Positions 51,094 through 61,062 of a stretch of 64,000 nt of DNA are shown here, in pieces; position 1 is the first letter of the stretch, and each line of letters starts with the position of its first letter. Position numbers and translations under genes: made by a program. Source of the stretch: Cupriavidus oxalaticus. Its GTDB lineage: Bacteria; Pseudomonadota; Gammaproteobacteria; Burkholderiales; Burkholderiaceae. The DNA lies in the NCBI RefSeq assembly GCF_004768545.1, contig NZ_CP038635.1:186001-250000 (forward strand), given 5' to 3'. The notes under the pieces were generated by a model. That model was not told the origin of the DNA. It saw only the letters and a list, made by a program, of their open reading frames with translations, and ran no database searches.

Positions 51094-51573
51094 ATGAAAA
51101 GCGACAAGAAAGCGATTCAGATGCTCAACGGCCAGCTCCGGCATGAGCTGACCGCCATCAACCAGTATTTCCTGCATGCGCGCATGTACCGGCATTGGGG
51201 TCTCAATGCTTTGGGCAAGCACGAGTACGAAGAATCGATCGAGGAAATGAAGCATGCCGACAAGCTGATCGAGCGCATCCTGCTGCTCGATGGCTTGCCC
51301 AACCTGCAGGACCTCGACAAATTGCTGCTCGGCGAAAACACCGAAGAAATGCTCGGCTGCGACCTGAAGCTGGAACAGGTTTCACAGGCCAGTTGCAAGG
51401 ATGCGATCAAGTATCTGGAGTCGATCGGCGATTATGTTTCGCGCGAGGTGGTGGTCGATATCCTGGAAGCCACCGAATCGCATATCGACTGGCTCGAGTC
51501 GCAAATCGAGCTGATCGGCAAGGTTGGCCTGCAGAACTACGTCCAGTCGGCCATTGGCGAGATCGGCGACTGA
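51094..51573 (+). CDS. bfr: Bacterioferritin
   Basis: Haem-containing iron-storage 24-mer subunit, 159 residues from MKSDKKAIQMLNGQL. Ferroxidase ligands Glu18, Glu51 and His54, and haem ligand Met52 (IEEMKHAD) are at canonical positions; a later Glu pair lies in ATESHIDWLE. An in-frame ATG at 51058 would add 12 atypical residues. No bacterioferritin-associated ferredoxin gene is adjacent. Confidence 0.94.
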   Translation: MKSDKKAIQMLNGQLRHELTAINQYFLHARMYRHWGLNALGKHEYEESIEEMKHADKLIERILLLDGLPNLQDLDKLLLGENTEEMLGCDLKLEQVSQASCKDAIKYLESIGDYVSREVVVDILEATESHIDWLESQIELIGKVGLQNYVQSAIGEIGD

Positions 51574-51680
51574 CTGGCGCCGGTGCCGGCGCTGCCGTCC
51601 GCGCAGCGCCCTGCAGACTTTTCCATTTCCCGCTACACTGCGGCCCGCAGCACGACGCGCCGGCATGGCGCGCCATCCAC

Positions 51681-51755
51681 GGCGGGGTGGCAGAGTGGTG
51701 ATGCAACGGCCTGCAAAGCCGTGTACGACGGTTCGATTCCGGATCCCCGCCTCCA
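51681..51755 (+). tRNA. tRNA-Cys (GCA), atypical T-arm
   Basis: Acceptor GGCGGGG/CCCCGCC, U73 discriminator and encoded CCA. Anticodon stem ACGGC/GCCGT with loop CTGCAAA, anticodon GCA. The T-stem GACGG/CCGGA pairs only at its three inner positions, and one extra base (T at 51744) separates it from the acceptor strand, making 75 nt with CCA rather than 74. It may be a functional but weak gene or a decaying copy. Confidence 0.8.
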
Positions 51756-52049
51756 GTTTTCCTCTCCTGTAGCGCCATTCCTTCTTCACACCTGCGCCGC
51801 GTTATGCCCGCGATGGGGTGCGCCTGCGCCACGTTGCCGCCATTGCCCTGTGCGTAATGCGGCGGGCCAATTTCCGACACCGGTTTGCCCTGTTCTTCCC
51901 TGATAGTACAAAGCGATCGAATCGGTTAGTGTTGGGCGGTCAGGCCAGACCGGCCTGTGCGCACAGAGCGCCGCCAGGATGGCGGTGCGACCATGCCGGG
52001 CTTCCATGGTGTTCCCGTCGCCAAGTGATGTGAAGAAAAGAGGCTCCTG

Positions 52050-52493
52050 ATGATGAAAGACCTGCGAATCCGGGCGGCGATGCCCTCGGACGCGCCAGCG
52101 GTGGGGGCGCTGCTAGAGCGCTGCGGCCTGCCGACCGACGATGTGTTCCGCGTGCTGGAGCACTTCCATGTGGCCATCCTCGAATCGAGGATCATCGGCT
52201 GCGCCGCCGGCGAGCCGTTCGGCCAGACCGTGGTGATCCGCTCGGTGGCGGTATTGCCCGAGCACCGCGACCAGGGCGTGGCGACGCATGTGGTGCGCGC
52301 CGCGCTGATGCGCGCGCGCTCGAATGGCCTGCAGCGCGCGGTGCTGCTGGCATCGAGTTGCCCGAGCTATTTCGCGCGCTACGGCTTTACGCTGGTGCCG
52401 GCATCGAAACTGCCGCAGGAGGTGCTGTCGTCCGGCGAATTCCAGCGGCACACCGATACGCCGCCGCTGTGCATGTGGTGCGAGCTGGGCTGA
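52050..52493 (+). CDS. GNAT N-acetyltransferase, ArsN2-like
   Basis: Protein of 147 residues. GNAT motif A is VIRSVAVLPEHRDQGVATHVV (acetyl-CoA loop RDQGVAT); SCPSYFARYGFTLV is motif B. The N-terminal SDAPAVGALLERCGLP and the ending RHTDTPPLCMWCEL resemble arsenic-operon acetyltransferases of the ArsN2 type. No ars genes are adjacent, so substrate remains open. Two ATGs (52050, 52053) are possible. It converges with dmeF. Confidence 0.75.
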   Translation: MMKDLRIRAAMPSDAPAVGALLERCGLPTDDVFRVLEHFHVAILESRIIGCAAGEPFGQTVVIRSVAVLPEHRDQGVATHVVRAALMRARSNGLQRAVLLASSCPSYFARYGFTLVPASKLPQEVLSSGEFQRHTDTPPLCMWCELG

Positions 52494-52547
52494 CCGCACG
52501 CCCCCAGCGTGGCGCGCGCTTTCCGCGTGCTTGGTTCCGCGGGTGCT

Positions 52548-53549
52548 TCAGTGCGTGCCCTCGCAGCGGCTGATCTCGACGGTCACGTGCACCAGCTCCT
52601 CATGCACGGACAGCGCCTGGCGCACGCGCAGCGGCGTCAGCGTGGCGTCATGCGTGACCAGGCAGACGATGCAGGCAAAATGCTGGCGGCCGACGCGCCA
52701 GACATGCAGGTCGGTCACGCCGGTGCCTTCGTCGCCAGGGCGGCCGTCGCGGTCTAGCCCGGCCAGCACCTCGCGCACTTCTTCGACCACCGGGTGGTCC
52801 ATCTCGCGGTCCAGCAGCACGGTGCCGCTCTGGCGCAGCAGGCCGATCGCCCACTTGCCGACCAGCGCCGCGCCCACCAGGCCCATCACCGGGTCGAGCC
52901 AGGCCCAGCCCAGCCACCAGCCGCCGGCCAGCGCCACGATGGCCAGCACCGAGGTGGCCGCATCGGCCAGCACGTGGACGTAGGCCGCGCGCAAGTTGAT
53001 GTCGTGGTGGTGGCCGTGGCCGTGGCCATGGTCGTGGTCATGCCCATGATGGTGATGCCCGTGGTCATGTCCATGGTCATGACCGTGCCCATGAGCATGT
53101 CCGCCCAGGATCAGCGCGCAGCCGAGGTTGACCAGCAGCCCCAGCGCGGTCACGATCATCGCCTCGCGGTAATGAATTTCCTGCGGGCTGAACAACCGCT
53201 CGACCGAACCCGCCGCCATCAGCGCCGCAATGCAGAGCAGGAACACGGCACTGGCAAAGGCGGCCAGCACTTCGATCTTCCATGCGCCAAAGGCAAAGCG
53301 CCAGTCGCTGGCGTAGCGGCGCGCGGCCGCGTAGGCAAAGGCGGACAGGCCGATGGCCAGCGCGTGCGAGCTCATGTGCCAGCCGTCGGCCAGCAGCGCC
53401 ATCGAGTTGAACCAGAGGCCGGCGGCGATTTCCACCACCATCACGACGGCGGTGATCATCATCACCAGGCGCGTGCCGCGCTCGGCGTTGCGGTTGCCAC
53501 CGTCGAAGGTATGGCTGTGGGTCCATGCGGACAGGTCATGGGTATGCAT
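52548..53549 (-). CDS. dmeF: CDF-family Co/Ni efflux transporter DmeF
   Basis: Inner-membrane cation diffusion facilitator of 333 residues. Six helices, with metal site [10 protein letters not shown] and HVLADAATS; a very His-rich loop at residues 151-183 ([14 protein letters not shown] core) and a His-bearing N-terminus ([13 protein letters not shown]) match DmeF. DmeF exports Co(II), and often Ni(II), in Cupriavidus. No dmeR repressor gene is adjacent. Start at the ATG at 53549. Confidence 0.88.
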   Translation of the reverse strand: MHTHDLSAWTHSHTFDGGNRNAERGTRLVMMITAVVMVVEIAAGLWFNSMALLADGWHMSSHALAIGLSAFAYAAARRYASDWRFAFGAWKIEVLAAFASAVFLLCIAALMAAGSVERLFSPQEIHYREAMIVTALGLLVNLGCALILGGHAHGHGHDHGHDHGHHHHGHDHDHGHGHGHHHDINLRAAYVHVLADAATSVLAIVALAGGWWLGWAWLDPVMGLVGAALVGKWAIGLLRQSGTVLLDREMDHPVVEEVREVLAGLDRDGRPGDEGTGVTDLHVWRVGRQHFACIVCLVTHDATLTPLRVRQALSVHEELVHVTVEISRCEGTH

Positions 53550-53778
53550 GGTCGGATCTTGCTGTGTGCTGGAAGTCAATATGGATGCAGCAAGGGTAGC
53601 AGAGCGCCGCGGTGCGGCCGGCGGCATCCCTGCCGGTGGCAGGGGCGGGCCGGCAGCGATAGATTCATGAATTTGTCGACCGAATGAGTGTCGTCGCAGG
53701 AAATCCTGTCGCACCGCTTAGTGATTACACTAGCCCGCACGGATGCAGACGGCCGCCCGCCAGCCATGGAGACAGACG

Positions 53779-54657
53779 ATGTTCGAAGGATTCACGCCGC
53801 ACCGGATCGATTGCGGCGACGTTGCCATCCACGCGGTGGCCGGCGGCCAGGGGCCTGCCTTGCTGTTGCTGCATGGCCACCCGCAGACCCATGCGATCTG
53901 GCACAAGGTGGCGCCCGAACTGGCGCGGCATTTCACCGTGGTGGCCGCAGACCTGCGCGGCTATGGCGACAGCGGCAAGCCCGCGGGTTTGCCGGACCAC
54001 GCCAACTACAGCAAGCGCACCATGGCCGCCGACCAGCTCACGCTGATGCGCGCGCTCGGCTTCGAACGGTTCAGCGTGCTGGCGCACGACCGCGGCGCGC
54101 GCGTGGCGCACCGGCTGGTGCTCGATCATCCACAGGCGGTGACGCGGCTGGTGACGCTGGATATCGCCCCCACGCTGGCGATGTACGCGCAGACCAGCGA
54201 GGCCTTTGCCCGCGCCTACTGGCACTGGTTCTTCCTGATCCGGCCGGCGCCATTCCCGGAAACGCTGATCGAAGCGGATCCCGCGCTCTACCTGCGCCAG
54301 ACCATGGGTGCCCGCAGCGCCGGGCTGGCGCCGTTCACCGATGCCGCCATGGCCGAGTACCTGCGCTGCCTGAACCTGCCCGGCGCCGCCCACGGGCTGT
54401 GCGAGGACTACCGCGCCAGTGCCACCATCGACCTCGAGCATGACCGCGCCGACCTTGCCGCGGGCCGCATGGTCGAGTGCGAGATGCTGGCGCTGTGGGG
54501 CGAGCAGGGCGCCGTCGGGCAATGTTTCCGGCCGCTGGACGAATGGCGCAAGGCGGCGCGGCGCGTGCGCGGGCATGCGCTGCCGTGCGGCCACTACATT
54601 GCCGAAGAGATGCCGGAGCGCCTGCTGGAGGAAGTGCTGCCGTTCCTGCGCGGCTGA
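53779..54657 (+). CDS. Alpha/beta hydrolase, fluoroacetate dehalogenase-like
   Basis: Protein of 292 residues. Residues correspond one by one to the active site of fluoroacetate dehalogenases: nucleophile Asp104 with Arg105 and Arg108 (AHDRGARVAHR), acid Asp128 (LDIAPT), halide-pocket His149-Trp150 (YWHWFF), Tyr211 (DYRASATIDLE) and general base His272 (CGHYIAEE). Start at MFEGFTPHRI. A non-halogenated natural substrate cannot be excluded. Divergent from dmeF. Confidence 0.85.
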   Translation: MFEGFTPHRIDCGDVAIHAVAGGQGPALLLLHGHPQTHAIWHKVAPELARHFTVVAADLRGYGDSGKPAGLPDHANYSKRTMAADQLTLMRALGFERFSVLAHDRGARVAHRLVLDHPQAVTRLVTLDIAPTLAMYAQTSEAFARAYWHWFFLIRPAPFPETLIEADPALYLRQTMGARSAGLAPFTDAAMAEYLRCLNLPGAAHGLCEDYRASATIDLEHDRADLAAGRMVECEMLALWGEQGAVGQCFRPLDEWRKAARRVRGHALPCGHYIAEEMPERLLEEVLPFLRG

Positions 54658-54700
54658 AGGTCCCCGGTTACCCCTCCGACCCGCGGCATCTTGCCGCATC

Positions 54701-54733
54701 AGCGCCTGTTGCATGCCGCAATAGGCGCTTTTT
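54701..54733 (+). terminator. Intrinsic terminator of the dehalogenase-like gene
   Basis: AGCGCCT and TTGC pair with GCAA and AGGCGCT around an ATGCC loop, followed by five Ts. Confidence 0.88.
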
Positions 54734-55038
54734 CGTGTTCCCACGTTACGAAAAGCCCCCAGACCATCTCAGGGAAATACGATTGCCGCTTACATACATT
54801 CATGAATGGATGTATGATTTTGCGAAGAATTCATATTCCCGCAACGACTTTATTGTCGCCCCCGAGATGACATATCGCTTTATCGCTATCGCACTGGTGA
54901 CCTGGGTGGGCATCTGCGCCACCGCAGGCCTGGTCGTCGAACGCCTCTGGAGTTGAGGCAGCGCCCTGGGAACGGCGCCGGCCCGCGCTCCCGCCACGAA
55001 CCACATTACCGCTTCTGAAGTAGCCGGGTATCAGGGTA
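54734..55038. other. AT-rich island with dyads
   Basis: Bases about 54735-54880 are far less GC-rich than the surroundings. They hold CATACAT/ATGTATG arms around TTCATGAA (54793-54816) and a CGAC/GTCG hairpin near 54845. The stretch from the dehalogenase stop to 55038 (381 bases) contains no established gene; one small candidate is listed separately. Confidence 0.5.
54867..54956 (+). CDS. Possible small single-helix membrane protein
   Basis: A 29-residue frame, MTYRFIAIALVTWVGICATAG followed by LVVERLWS-type ending, has the profile of a lone transmembrane segment with a basic N-terminal side. There is only a weak ribosome-binding site. An in-frame ATG at 54813 would give a longer form. It may equally be chance. 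Confidence 0.3.
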   Translation: MTYRFIAIALVTWVGICATAGLVVERLWS

Positions 55039-56505
55039 TCAGGCGGCCGCGGCACGCGGCGCCTGTGCCAGGCTGTCAAAGAACTGCCACAGCTGCGGCG
55101 CGTCGCCGGTGGCCACGTTGAAGCGGATCCACGGCGAGTCGGTCTCGTCCGGCTCGAAGTACGAGCCCGGCGCCAGCCAGATGCCGTGCTCCAGCGCCAG
55201 CGTGGCCAGCTGGTTGCCGCTCAGCGGCTCGCCGCGCCGGCTCGCCTGCAGCCGCTGCTGGGTGTCTTCGCACAGCCGCGCCCAGGCGAACATTCCGCCT
55301 TCGGGGCGCAGCAGCACCTCCAGGCCGTGCGCCTCCATCTTTTCCGTCACCAGGTCCTGCTGCGCGCGCAGCCGCTCGGCCAGCGCGGCCACGTGGCGAC
55401 CGTAGTGGCCGCTGGTCAGCACCGAGTAGACCAGGCGCTCGGTCACTTCGGACGAGGTCAGCCCGACCGCCATCTTGGTCCGCGCGAAAGCCTTGGCCAG
55501 GTCCGGGCTGGCGGCAAGGTAGCCCACGCGCAGCGACGGCGTGATGGTCTTGGAAAAGCCATTGACGTAGACCACCTGCGACAACCCGTCCATGGCCGCC
55601 AGCATCGGCGAGCCAGCCGGCGCCAGCTCGCGGTAGATATCGTCTTCCACCACCAGCAGCCGGTGCTGCTCGGCGAGCTGCAGCACGCGGAAGGCGTTCA
55701 TGCTGCTGAGGCTGGCGCCGGTCGGGTTCTGCAGCACGGTGTTGACGAAGAGGGCGCGCGGGGCGTGGGCGCGGATCGCGTCGTCGAGCGCATCGGTGTC
55801 GAGCCCGGCCGCCGAACGCGGCACGCCGATGACGCGCAGCCCCGCCAGCCGCAGGATCTGCAGCAGGTTGCAGTAGCAGGGCGATTCCACCAGCACGGTG
55901 TCGCCGCCGCGCAGCAGCGTGCGCACCACCAGGTCCAGCGCCTGGGTCGCGCCCTGCGTCAGCACCACCTGCTGCGCCTGCAGCGGGATGCCGTACTGGC
56001 CGAGGCCGGTGGCGATATGCTCGCGTAGCGGCGCGAAACCATACGGATGGCCGTAGCCAGACAACTGCGCCGCAGGCACCCGGGCCGAGGCGCGCATAGC
56101 CTGGTGCAGGCCTTCCTCGTTGAGCCAGTCCCCCGGGAGCCAGCCGGCGCCGGCCTTGATCGGCACGGAATGATCGGCGAACACATCCGACAGCAGCCAG
56201 GCCGCGTTCAGCCCCGGCGCTTCCCATTGCGGCGCACGGGCGCTGCCGGTGGGCGCGTGACGGTGCGCCACGGTGTAGCCGGAGCCCGGCCGCGCGGCCA
56301 GGTAGCCCAGTGCGGTCAGCCGCCCGTAGGCCTCGGCCACGGTGAAGGTGCTGACCTGGTGGTGCTGGGCAAAGCGGCGTACCGACGGCAGCGTGGCACC
56401 GGCGCGCAGCGCGCGCTGCTCCACCAGCGCGGCGATGCCGGCGACGATCTGCTCAGTCAGGGTTTCGCCGCCGCGGCGGCTGCGGGTCAGGTTCAGGGTC
56501 AGCAT
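55039..56505 (-). CDS. MocR-family GntR/aminotransferase-fold regulator
   Basis: PLP-dependent transcription factor of 488 residues from MLTLNLTRSRRGGETLTEQ. N-terminal GntR winged helix (residues about 10-75, TLPSVRRFAQHHQVSTFTVAEAYGRL) and a fold-type I aminotransferase domain with PLP Lys319 in NGFSKTITPSLRVGY. Divergent from the transaminase gene, and direct CTGTACGGT repeats lie between them. It likely senses a substrate amine of the neighbouring pathway (inference). Confidence 0.9.
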   Translation of the reverse strand: MLTLNLTRSRRGGETLTEQIVAGIAALVEQRALRAGATLPSVRRFAQHHQVSTFTVAEAYGRLTALGYLAARPGSGYTVAHRHAPTGSARAPQWEAPGLNAAWLLSDVFADHSVPIKAGAGWLPGDWLNEEGLHQAMRASARVPAAQLSGYGHPYGFAPLREHIATGLGQYGIPLQAQQVVLTQGATQALDLVVRTLLRGGDTVLVESPCYCNLLQILRLAGLRVIGVPRSAAGLDTDALDDAIRAHAPRALFVNTVLQNPTGASLSSMNAFRVLQLAEQHRLLVVEDDIYRELAPAGSPMLAAMDGLSQVVYVNGFSKTITPSLRVGYLAASPDLAKAFARTKMAVGLTSSEVTERLVYSVLTSGHYGRHVAALAERLRAQQDLVTEKMEAHGLEVLLRPEGGMFAWARLCEDTQQRLQASRRGEPLSGNQLATLALEHGIWLAPGSYFEPDETDSPWIRFNVATGDAPQLWQFFDSLAQAPRAAAA

Positions 56506-56542
56506 CGGAAGCGTTGCACTAGGCACCTCGGTAGGCGCGAAC

Positions 56543-56750
56543 CTGTACAGTTTAACGGCCGCACAGGGGCGACGCGCGCAGGCCCATTCCAAGTAGCGAA
56601 AATTGCCGCAGTGCAGCGTGGGATGCCGCACGGTGCCGGCAAACGCTGCGTGGCACGGTGGCGGTCGCGGCGGGCGCCGCGGCTGCTTGCCTGTACGGTT
56701 TGGCGTGATCAAACTGTACGGTAAGGCGGTGCTGTCCGTACTGTATATTT
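56543..56750. promoter_or_regulatory. Divergent regulatory region with CTGTAC repeats
   Basis: The 376-base gap between the MocR gene and the transaminase gene contains CTGTACAG (56543-56550), the direct repeats CTGTACGGT at 56691-56699 and 56714-56722 (23-base period) and a degenerate CTGTCCGTA at 56732-56740. Direct repeats on one face of the helix are the usual MocR operator design. No ORF of note in the gap. Confidence 0.55.
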
Positions 56751-56881
56751 TGTCGGCCAGACGCCGCCGGTAGAGTGGCCGTCATTGCCGCCGTTTCCGT
56801 GCCTGCTTCAGTGCCCGCCACTCTCAGCGGGCCGGAACGGCACCAGCCAACCGACCCGCCCAATTGCCCCGAGGAGGACGT

Positions 56882-58213
56882 ATGGACGCCGCCAAGACCG
56901 TGATTCCCGATCTCGATGCCCTGTGGATGCCCTTCACCGCCAACCGCCAGTACAAGGCGGCGCCGCGCCTGCTCGCGTCGGCAAGCGGCATGTACTACAC
57001 CACCCACGACGGCCGCCAGATCCTGGATGGTTGCGCCGGCCTCTGGTGCGTGGCCGCGGGCCACTGCCGCAAGGAAATCGCCGACGCCGTCGCGCGCCAG
57101 GCGGCAACGCTGGACTATGCGCCGCCGTTCCAGATGGGCCACCCGCTGTCGTTCGAGGCCGCCACCAAAGTGGCCGCGGTCATGCCGCAGGGACTGGACC
57201 GCATCTTCTTCACCAACTCGGGTTCGGAGTCGGTCGACACCGCGCTGAAGATCGCGCTGGCGTACCACCGCGCGCGCGGCGAAGGCCAGCGCACCCGCTT
57301 TATCGGCCGCGAGCGCGGCTACCACGGCGTTGGCTTTGGCGGCATGGCGGTGGGCGGCATCGGCCCGAACCGCAAGGCCTACTCGGCCAACCTGATGCCG
57401 GGCACGGATCACCTGCCGGCTACGCTCAACATCGCCGAGGCCGCCTTCTCCAGGGGCCAGCCGCAATGGGGCGCGCATCTCGCCGACGAGCTGGAGCGCA
57501 TCCTTGCGCTGCATGACCCGGCCAACGTCGCCGCCGTGATCGTCGAGCCGCTGGCCGGCTCCGCCGGCGTGCTGGTGCCGCCGCTCGGCTACCTGGAAAA
57601 ACTGCGCGAGATCACCAGCAAGCACGGCATCCTGCTGATTTTCGATGAAGTGATCACCGCCTTCGGCCGCCTCGGCGCGGCCACCGCAGCCGAGCGCTTC
57701 AACGTGACGCCGGACCTGATCACCATGGCCAAGGCGATCAACAACGCGGCGGTGCCGATGGGCGCCGTGGCGGTGCGCCGCGAAGTGCACGATGCCGTAG
57801 TCAATGCTGCCGCGCCGGGCACGATCGAGCTGCTGCATGGCTACACCTACTCCGGCCACCCGCTGGCCGCCGCCGCTGCCGTGGCCACGCTCGACCTGTA
57901 CCAGCGCGAGAACCTGTTCGGCCGCGCGGCCGAGCTGTCGCCGGTGTTCGAGGCGGCGGTGCACAGCGTGCGCGGCGCGCCACACGTGAAGGACATCCGC
58001 AACTTCGGCATGGTGGCCGGGATCGAGCTGGAGCCGCGTCCGGGCCAGCCCGGCGCGCGGGCCTACGAGGCCTTCCTCAAGTGCCTGGAGCTGGGCGTGC
58101 TGGTGCGCTACACCGGCGACATCCTGGCGTTCTCGCCGCCGCTGATCATCTCGGAAGCGCAGATCGGCGAACTGTTCGATACGGTGAAGAAAGCGCTGCA
58201 GGACATCAAATAA
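56882..58213 (+). CDS. Omega-amino acid (beta-alanine):pyruvate aminotransferase
   Basis: Class III PLP aminotransferase of 443 residues from [18 protein letters not shown] after GAGGAGG. Motifs: [29 protein letters not shown] (PLP-binding Asp), PLP Lys284 in [12 protein letters not shown] and [11 protein letters not shown]. Family members convert beta-alanine or taurine with pyruvate to semialdehyde and alanine. The mmsA-like gene 110 bases downstream would take the product malonate semialdehyde to acetyl-CoA. Confidence 0.9.
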   Translation: MDAAKTVIPDLDALWMPFTANRQYKAAPRLLASASGMYYTTHDGRQILDGCAGLWCVAAGHCRKEIADAVARQAATLDYAPPFQMGHPLSFEAATKVAAVMPQGLDRIFFTNSGSESVDTALKIALAYHRARGEGQRTRFIGRERGYHGVGFGGMAVGGIGPNRKAYSANLMPGTDHLPATLNIAEAAFSRGQPQWGAHLADELERILALHDPANVAAVIVEPLAGSAGVLVPPLGYLEKLREITSKHGILLIFDEVITAFGRLGAATAAERFNVTPDLITMAKAINNAAVPMGAVAVRREVHDAVVNAAAPGTIELLHGYTYSGHPLAAAAAVATLDLYQRENLFGRAAELSPVFEAAVHSVRGAPHVKDIRNFGMVAGIELEPRPGQPGARAYEAFLKCLELGVLVRYTGDILAFSPPLIISEAQIGELFDTVKKALQDIK

Positions 58214-58322
58214 GCGGCGCACGCCGCCTCGCATTGCCGCCGGCCCTTCGGGGCCGGCTCTCTCCCTCTCTCTCCCTGATTGCAAGCCACGGCGCGCGCC
58301 GTGGCCATCGAAGGAATCCCAA

Positions 58323-59840
58323 GTGAGCATTGCAGAAAACCGGCAACTGGCCGAAATCCATCATTACATCGGCGGTGCCGTGCGCCGCGCCGGCGGCCAG
58401 CGCCTGGCTGACGTATTCAATCCCGCCACCGGCGAAGTTGCGGCGCGCGTGGCACTTGGCACCGCACAGGACGTTGCCGATGCGGTGGCTGCCGCCAAGG
58501 CCGCGTTTCCGGCATGGGCCGAGACGCCGCCGCTGCGCCGCGCGCGCATCCTGTTCAAGTTCAAGGAGCTGCTCGACCAGCACCATGACGACCTGGCCGC
58601 GCTGATCACGCGCGAGCATGGCAAGGTGTTCTCCGATGCCAGGGGCGAAGTCACGCGCGGCATCGAGGTGGTGGAGTTTGGCTGCGGCATTCCCAACCTG
58701 CTCAAGACGGACTTCACCGACAACATCGGTGGCGGCATCGACAACTGGAACCTGCGCCAGCCGCTGGGCGTGGTGGCGGGGATCACGCCGTTCAACTTCC
58801 CGGTGATGGTGCCGATGTGGATGTTCCCGGTGGCGCTGGCATGCGGCAATACGTTCGTGCTGAAGCCGTCGGAGCGCGATCCTTCGCCCAGCTTGCTGAT
58901 TGCCGACCTGCTGCGGCAGGCCGGGTTGCCCGATGGCGTGTTCAACGTCGTGCAGGGGGACAAGGAAGCAGTCGATGCGCTGCTGGCGCATCCGGATGTG
59001 CAGGCCTTGTCGTTCGTTGGCTCGACGCCGATTGCCGAGTACATCTATACGGAAGGGACCAGGCATGGCAAGCGGGTGCAGGCGCTGGGCGGGGCCAAGA
59101 ACCACCTGGTGGTGATGCCGGATGCGGACCTGGACCAGGCGGTCGATGCGCTGATTGGTGCGGCCTATGGCTCGGCGGGCGAGCGCTGCATGGCGATCTC
59201 CGTTGCCGTGGCGGTGGGGGACGTTGCTGACAAGCTGGTGCCGCGGCTGGCGGAGCGGGCGCGTGCGCTGAAGATCCGTAACGGGATGGAGTCAGACGCC
59301 GAAATGGGTCCACTGGTGACCAGGGCGCACAAGGCCAAGGTCGAGGGGTATATCGCCAGGGGCGTGGAAGAAGGCGCGACGCTGGTGACCGATGGGCGGG
59401 GGCACAAGGTCGAAGGGCATGAAAACGGCTTCTACGTCGGTGGCACGTTGTTCGATCATGTGAAGCCCGACATGACCATCTACAAGGAAGAGATTTTTGG
59501 ACCGGTCTTGTCGGTAGTGCGGGTGCATGATTTTGCCGAGGCGGTGGCGTTGATCAATGCGCATGAGTTTGGCAACGGCGTGTCGTGCTACACCAGCGAC
59601 GGCGGGATTGCACGGGCGTTTGCGCGGCAAATCCAGATTGGTATGGTCGGGATTAATGTTCCCATCCCTGTTCCTATGGCCTGGCATTCATTTGGTGGAT
59701 GGAAACGTTCGCTGTTCGGCGACCATCATGCCTACGGCGAAGAAGGCGTGCGGTTCTATACGCGCTACAAGAGCGTGATGCAGCGGTGGCCGGATGCCAT
59801 TGCCAAGGGGGCTGAATTTACGATGCCGGTGGCTAAGTAA
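58323..59840 (+). CDS. mmsA: CoA-acylating (methyl)malonate-semialdehyde dehydrogenase
   Basis: Oxidises malonate or methylmalonate semialdehyde to acetyl- or propionyl-CoA with loss of CO2. Protein of 505 residues with a GTG start; [19 protein letters not shown], the catalytic Cys289 in [11 protein letters not shown], and GPVLSVVRV. No valine-pathway genes follow, so beta-alanine catabolism fits better. The last 400 bases look less GC-rich at third codon positions than the first part. Confidence 0.92.
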   Translation: MSIAENRQLAEIHHYIGGAVRRAGGQRLADVFNPATGEVAARVALGTAQDVADAVAAAKAAFPAWAETPPLRRARILFKFKELLDQHHDDLAALITREHGKVFSDARGEVTRGIEVVEFGCGIPNLLKTDFTDNIGGGIDNWNLRQPLGVVAGITPFNFPVMVPMWMFPVALACGNTFVLKPSERDPSPSLLIADLLRQAGLPDGVFNVVQGDKEAVDALLAHPDVQALSFVGSTPIAEYIYTEGTRHGKRVQALGGAKNHLVVMPDADLDQAVDALIGAAYGSAGERCMAISVAVAVGDVADKLVPRLAERARALKIRNGMESDAEMGPLVTRAHKAKVEGYIARGVEEGATLVTDGRGHKVEGHENGFYVGGTLFDHVKPDMTIYKEEIFGPVLSVVRVHDFAEAVALINAHEFGNGVSCYTSDGGIARAFARQIQIGMVGINVPIPVPMAWHSFGGWKRSLFGDHHAYGEEGVRFYTRYKSVMQRWPDAIAKGAEFTMPVAK

Positions 59841-59923
59841 GGGTTGGTTTGACTTACGGCCCTGCGGGCGGCCACTCTTATCGTAGTGAGCCGGGGTTTT
59901 CGTACGGGGCTTGTGTCTGTCGG

Positions 59924-60897
59924 CTATTGCGTGCCGGCACGCGCCTGTCTGTACGCCCTCGGCGTGGCTGACTCAGTCTTGTTCCAGCAGGCACGAAAGG
60001 CCTGCACGCTGGCGAAGCCGCTCTTCAGCGCGATTTCCTCCACGGCCAGGCTTGATGACGCAAGCAGCTTGCGCGCGCGTGCCATGCGCAGCGTGAGCTG
60101 GTATTGCTTGGGCGTCAGGCCGGTTTCCTCATGGAAGATGCGGGACAGGTGCCGCACGCTGATGGCAAAGCGGTCGGCGAAGCGCGGGTCGGCGACATTG
60201 GCATGGAGCTCGCGCGTGATCGCGTCCTGCACCGCATGCACCAGTGCGTTGCCATGCGAACGCGCGCGGAACTGCGGCGCCAGCTGCGGATCGCCGCTGA
60301 AGCGGCGGAAGGGCACGACGTTGTCGCGCGCGACGGCGATGGCGGCGTCATCGCCGTAAGCGTCGGCGACCAGCCGCAGCGCGAGATCGATGCCGGAGGC
60401 AACGCCGGCCGACGTCCATACATTGCCATCGCGAACGAAGACCCGGTTGTCGATGACCGACGCGGCTGGATGCCGCGCGCGCAGGCGGCGGGTATGTCCA
60501 TGGTGGGTGGTGCACAGGCGGCCGTCGAGCAGGCCCGCGGCGCCCAGCAGGAAAGCGCCGGTGCAGACGGCGGCGACCTGCACGCCCGCGTTCCTGCCGT
60601 CGGCAAACGTTTCCCTGAGCCAGGCCGCCGTATCACGCCACGCCGCGGAAGTGGTCAGTGTGTCCAGAAGTTTGCTGCCGATCGCCAGCACCACATCGCC
60701 CGGTTCCAGTCGCGCAGGCAGCCGTTCGACCTGCCCAACGCCGGTCCCTGGAACGACGTGACGCTCGAATGCGGTCCCGCGCAGCGCACCCGCAGCGGTG
60801 CAAGGCCCAGTTCCGCTACGCAGGAAAAGATCTGGAGCGGGCCGCCGAGGTCGAGCATGTGGACATTGGGCAGCACCAGCAGATAGGCGGTGGTCAT
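59924..60897 (-). pseudogene. GlxA-family AraC regulator broken by a frameshift
   Basis: The intact protein would start at MTTAYLLVLPNVHMLDLGGP (60897) with a DJ-1/PfpI-like domain and end with an AraC HTH (EEIALKSGFASVQAFRACW). The reading frame changes near 60731-60740: one frame ends ...TSFQGPALG, the other continues QVERLPARLEPGDVVLAIGS. A single missing base in the CCC run (plus strand) accounts for it. Total length 974 bases is one short of a multiple of three. Decay or a sequencing error are both possible. Confidence 0.8.
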
Positions 60898-61062
60898 GGC
60901 GGCAAGGAAAGGGCGAACGGTCCGATGCCGCCATTCTCGCGCGATCCGGCGGCGCTGCAACAGCCATGGCTGAAAATTTGCTTTTTTGGTCCACGACCTT
61001 GCCGTGGCGGCAGGATGGCGTTGCTTAGCATGTCGGCAAGCCCGCCCGACACAGGAACCGCC

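Noticed and set aside
59924..60897. Programmed ribosomal frameshift in the GlxA gene
   Set aside because: There is no slippery heptamer or downstream pseudoknot evident, and GlxA relatives are single-frame; mutation or sequencing error is simpler.
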